From contig JBGQBO010000007.1 in assembly GCA_041494885.1 (NCBI GenBank), positions 62,001-126,000 of the forward strand: DNA of 64,000 nt, written 5' to 3'. The first letter of the stretch is position 1; every line of letters begins with the position of its first letter. Of the stretch, positions 62,976 through 64,000 are shown in pieces. This DNA is from JAIQFV01 sp041494885. Its GTDB lineage: Bacteria; Acidobacteriota; Terriglobia; JAIQFV01. A program made the position numbers and the translations under genes. A model generated the notes under the pieces. That model worked only from the letters and a program-made list of their open reading frames with translations. It searched no databases and had not been told where the DNA came from.

Positions 62976-63281
62976 AAACAGACGGGAAATGCAAAGCAAC
63001 AGGACGGGCAATTCACAGTCAGTGCGAAAGCCGTTTCTCGATCAGATTTCAAGATCTGAAATTTCAGATTTGAGATCAGGCACTGCTTCGAAACGGGGTT
63101 AAAGATCAGCGCCGATGAGGGTGCTTTGAGCAGATCCAAAGTCCGGAACTCTGACGGGAGATCGCACCTGCAGGAAAAGAGATTTTGAAGTTTTTACTTA
63201 TTCAGTCCAGTCCTCTCGAGATCTTCCTCCCACCGATTGGGAGAGGGCGTGTTTACCGAGGTACTGGGTTCGGAATTCGGG
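62962..63281. other. Intergenic region with palindromic heptamer array
   Basis: Lies between convergent gene ends. It holds the array at 63047-63074; no gene is seen. Confidence 0.5.
63047..63074. repeat. Short heptamer array with internal palindrome
   Basis: Four in-phase 7-bp units: TTTCAAG, ATCTGAA, ATTTCAG, ATTTGAG. The centre ATCTGAAATTTCAGAT (63054-63069) is a perfect 16-bp palindrome, so inverted units abut with no spacer. Confidence 0.6.
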
Positions 63282-64000
63282 TTAAGTCAAAGAATCTTCC
63301 ACGAGTTCCACCACATCGAGCATTTGTATCGTTTCTTCTGCGTTTTTTGCCTTCACGCCATCGCTGAGCATAATCATGCAAAACGGGCAGGACACGGCGA
63401 TGGCGTCCGGGTGCGTCTCCATAGACTGTTCCACTCGAAGATGGCTCACCCTCTTGTCCTGGGGTTCTTCCATCCACATCCAGCCTCCCCCACCCCCGCA
63501 GCACATCCCGGTCTGCTTGTGACGTTCCATTTCCTGTAGCGTTGCGCCGGGAATGCGGGTCAGAATCTCCCGCGGAGAGTCATAGATTTCATTGTAGCGG
63601 CCATAGTAGCAGGAATCATGATACGTCACCCGCAGGGGCTTGGTTATCTCGCTGCGGAGTTTGAGCTTGCCCTTTTCGATAAGATCAGAGATCAACTCTG
63701 CCGCATGGATCACCTCATAGTTCCCGCCGAATTGAGGGTACTCATTCTTGAAGGTGTTATAGCAGTGCGGACAGTTGACAATAATCTTCTTCACCCCGTA
63801 CTTGCTGAATAGTCCGATGGCATGCTCGACCATGTTCTGGAACAAGTACTCGTTTCCCAGGCGCCGTGCCGTCTCGCCATTGCAGGGTTCCTCGGTGCCG
63901 AGTATGGCGAACTTGACTCCGGCCTTCTTTAAGATTTTCGTAAAGGCGATGGTGACTTTCTTGTTCCGGTCATCGAACGCCCCGGCACACCCGACGAAGT
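63282..64000 (-). CDS. CCG-domain (Fe-S)-binding oxidoreductase, 5' end cut by window
   Basis: The frame is open to base 64000, so the N-terminus is missing; 238 residues are visible, ending at TAA. Two CCG (heterodisulfide-reductase type) domains are seen: GCAGAFDDRNKKVTIAF...EEPCNGETARRLG...NCPHC, and HDSCYYGRYNEIYDSPR...MCCGGGGG...CPFC. Such proteins (HdrD, GlcF and ETF-linked Fe-S oxidoreductases) bind 4Fe-4S clusters and move electrons between flavoproteins and disulfides or quinones. An N-terminal ferredoxin part is likely outside the window. Confidence 0.9.
   Translation of the reverse strand, partial: FVGCAGAFDDRNKKVTIAFTKILKKAGVKFAILGTEEPCNGETARRLGNEYLFQNMVEHAIGLFSKYGVKKIIVNCPHCYNTFKNEYPQFGGNYEVIHAAELISDLIEKGKLKLRSEITKPLRVTYHDSCYYGRYNEIYDSPREILTRIPGATLQEMERHKQTGMCCGGGGGWMWMEEPQDKRVSHLRVEQSMETHPDAIAVSCPFCMIMLSDGVKAKNAEETIQMLDVVELVEDSLT

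Overview
The window (about 55-58% G+C by eye, gene-dense, no rRNA or tRNA seen) looks like a chromosomal contig from a Gram-negative bacterium, most likely an Acidobacteriota member. This is inferred from an Oar-like TonB-dependent receptor with an N-terminal carboxypeptidase-regulatory domain, a TgpA-type transglutaminase cluster, several envelope metal-efflux systems, and two four-helix-bundle (S23) proteins. No marker gene settles the phylum.

Layout. 1-1224: the end of a GH13 amylase. 1611-13469: [NiFe]-hydrogenase maturation genes hypA-hypB-hypF-hypC, then pyruvate:ferredoxin oxidoreductase (nifJ), a PyrD-like flavoprotein, hypD and hypE. No hydrogenase structural gene is present. nifJ carries an in-frame amber codon 88 codons before its natural end. 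13657-16317: class II photolyase and thiD. 16659-30957: a one-direction copper/silver envelope island with small Cys-rich secreted proteins, CusC-, CusB- and CusA-like tripartite efflux, a Kef-like membrane protein, a NosL-like protein, a PH-like tandem-domain protein, a lytic transglycosylase and a CopA-type P1B ATPase with two YHS and two heavy-metal-binding domains. 31125-31574: an exported truncated haemoglobin. 32136-33224: Mrp. 33625-38031 (minus): a DUF1175 protein, a polytopic membrane protein and a TgpA-like transglutaminase. 38102-44071 (minus): family 4 uracil-DNA glycosylase, coaBC, rpoZ, gmk, yicC and an MsbA-like exporter. 44224-44881 (minus): a PIN/AbrB toxin-antitoxin pair. 45258-47011 (minus): an oligopeptide permease pair. 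47321-54086: a second, CzcA-type RND operon bracketed by two small Cys-containing secreted proteins. 54185-56776: a TonB-dependent receptor, followed by a broken copy of the 3' end of the RND pump gene. 57203-60595: aldehyde dehydrogenase, Skp/OmpH and a DsbA-like oxidoreductase. 60922-62961: a membrane-anchored protein whose N-terminus resembles an IS5/IS1182 transposase N-terminal domain. 63282-64000 (minus): the end of a CCG-domain Fe-S protein.

The most unusual feature is a dispersed family of degenerate heptanucleotide (7-bp) arrays. In three places two arrays face each other as inverted repeats. Two of these pairs each enclose a single four-helix-bundle S23 gene (8882-9493 and 11770-12343); the third (42054-42234) is short and has no gene. 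Each pair has its own heptamer, and the left and right arrays of a pair match each other. Single arrays of other heptamers lie at 33530-33557 and 63047-63074, and one sits in frame inside hypF (3500-3520). This looks like a mobile or mobilised element family with gene-bearing and gene-less forms; the mechanism is not known to me.
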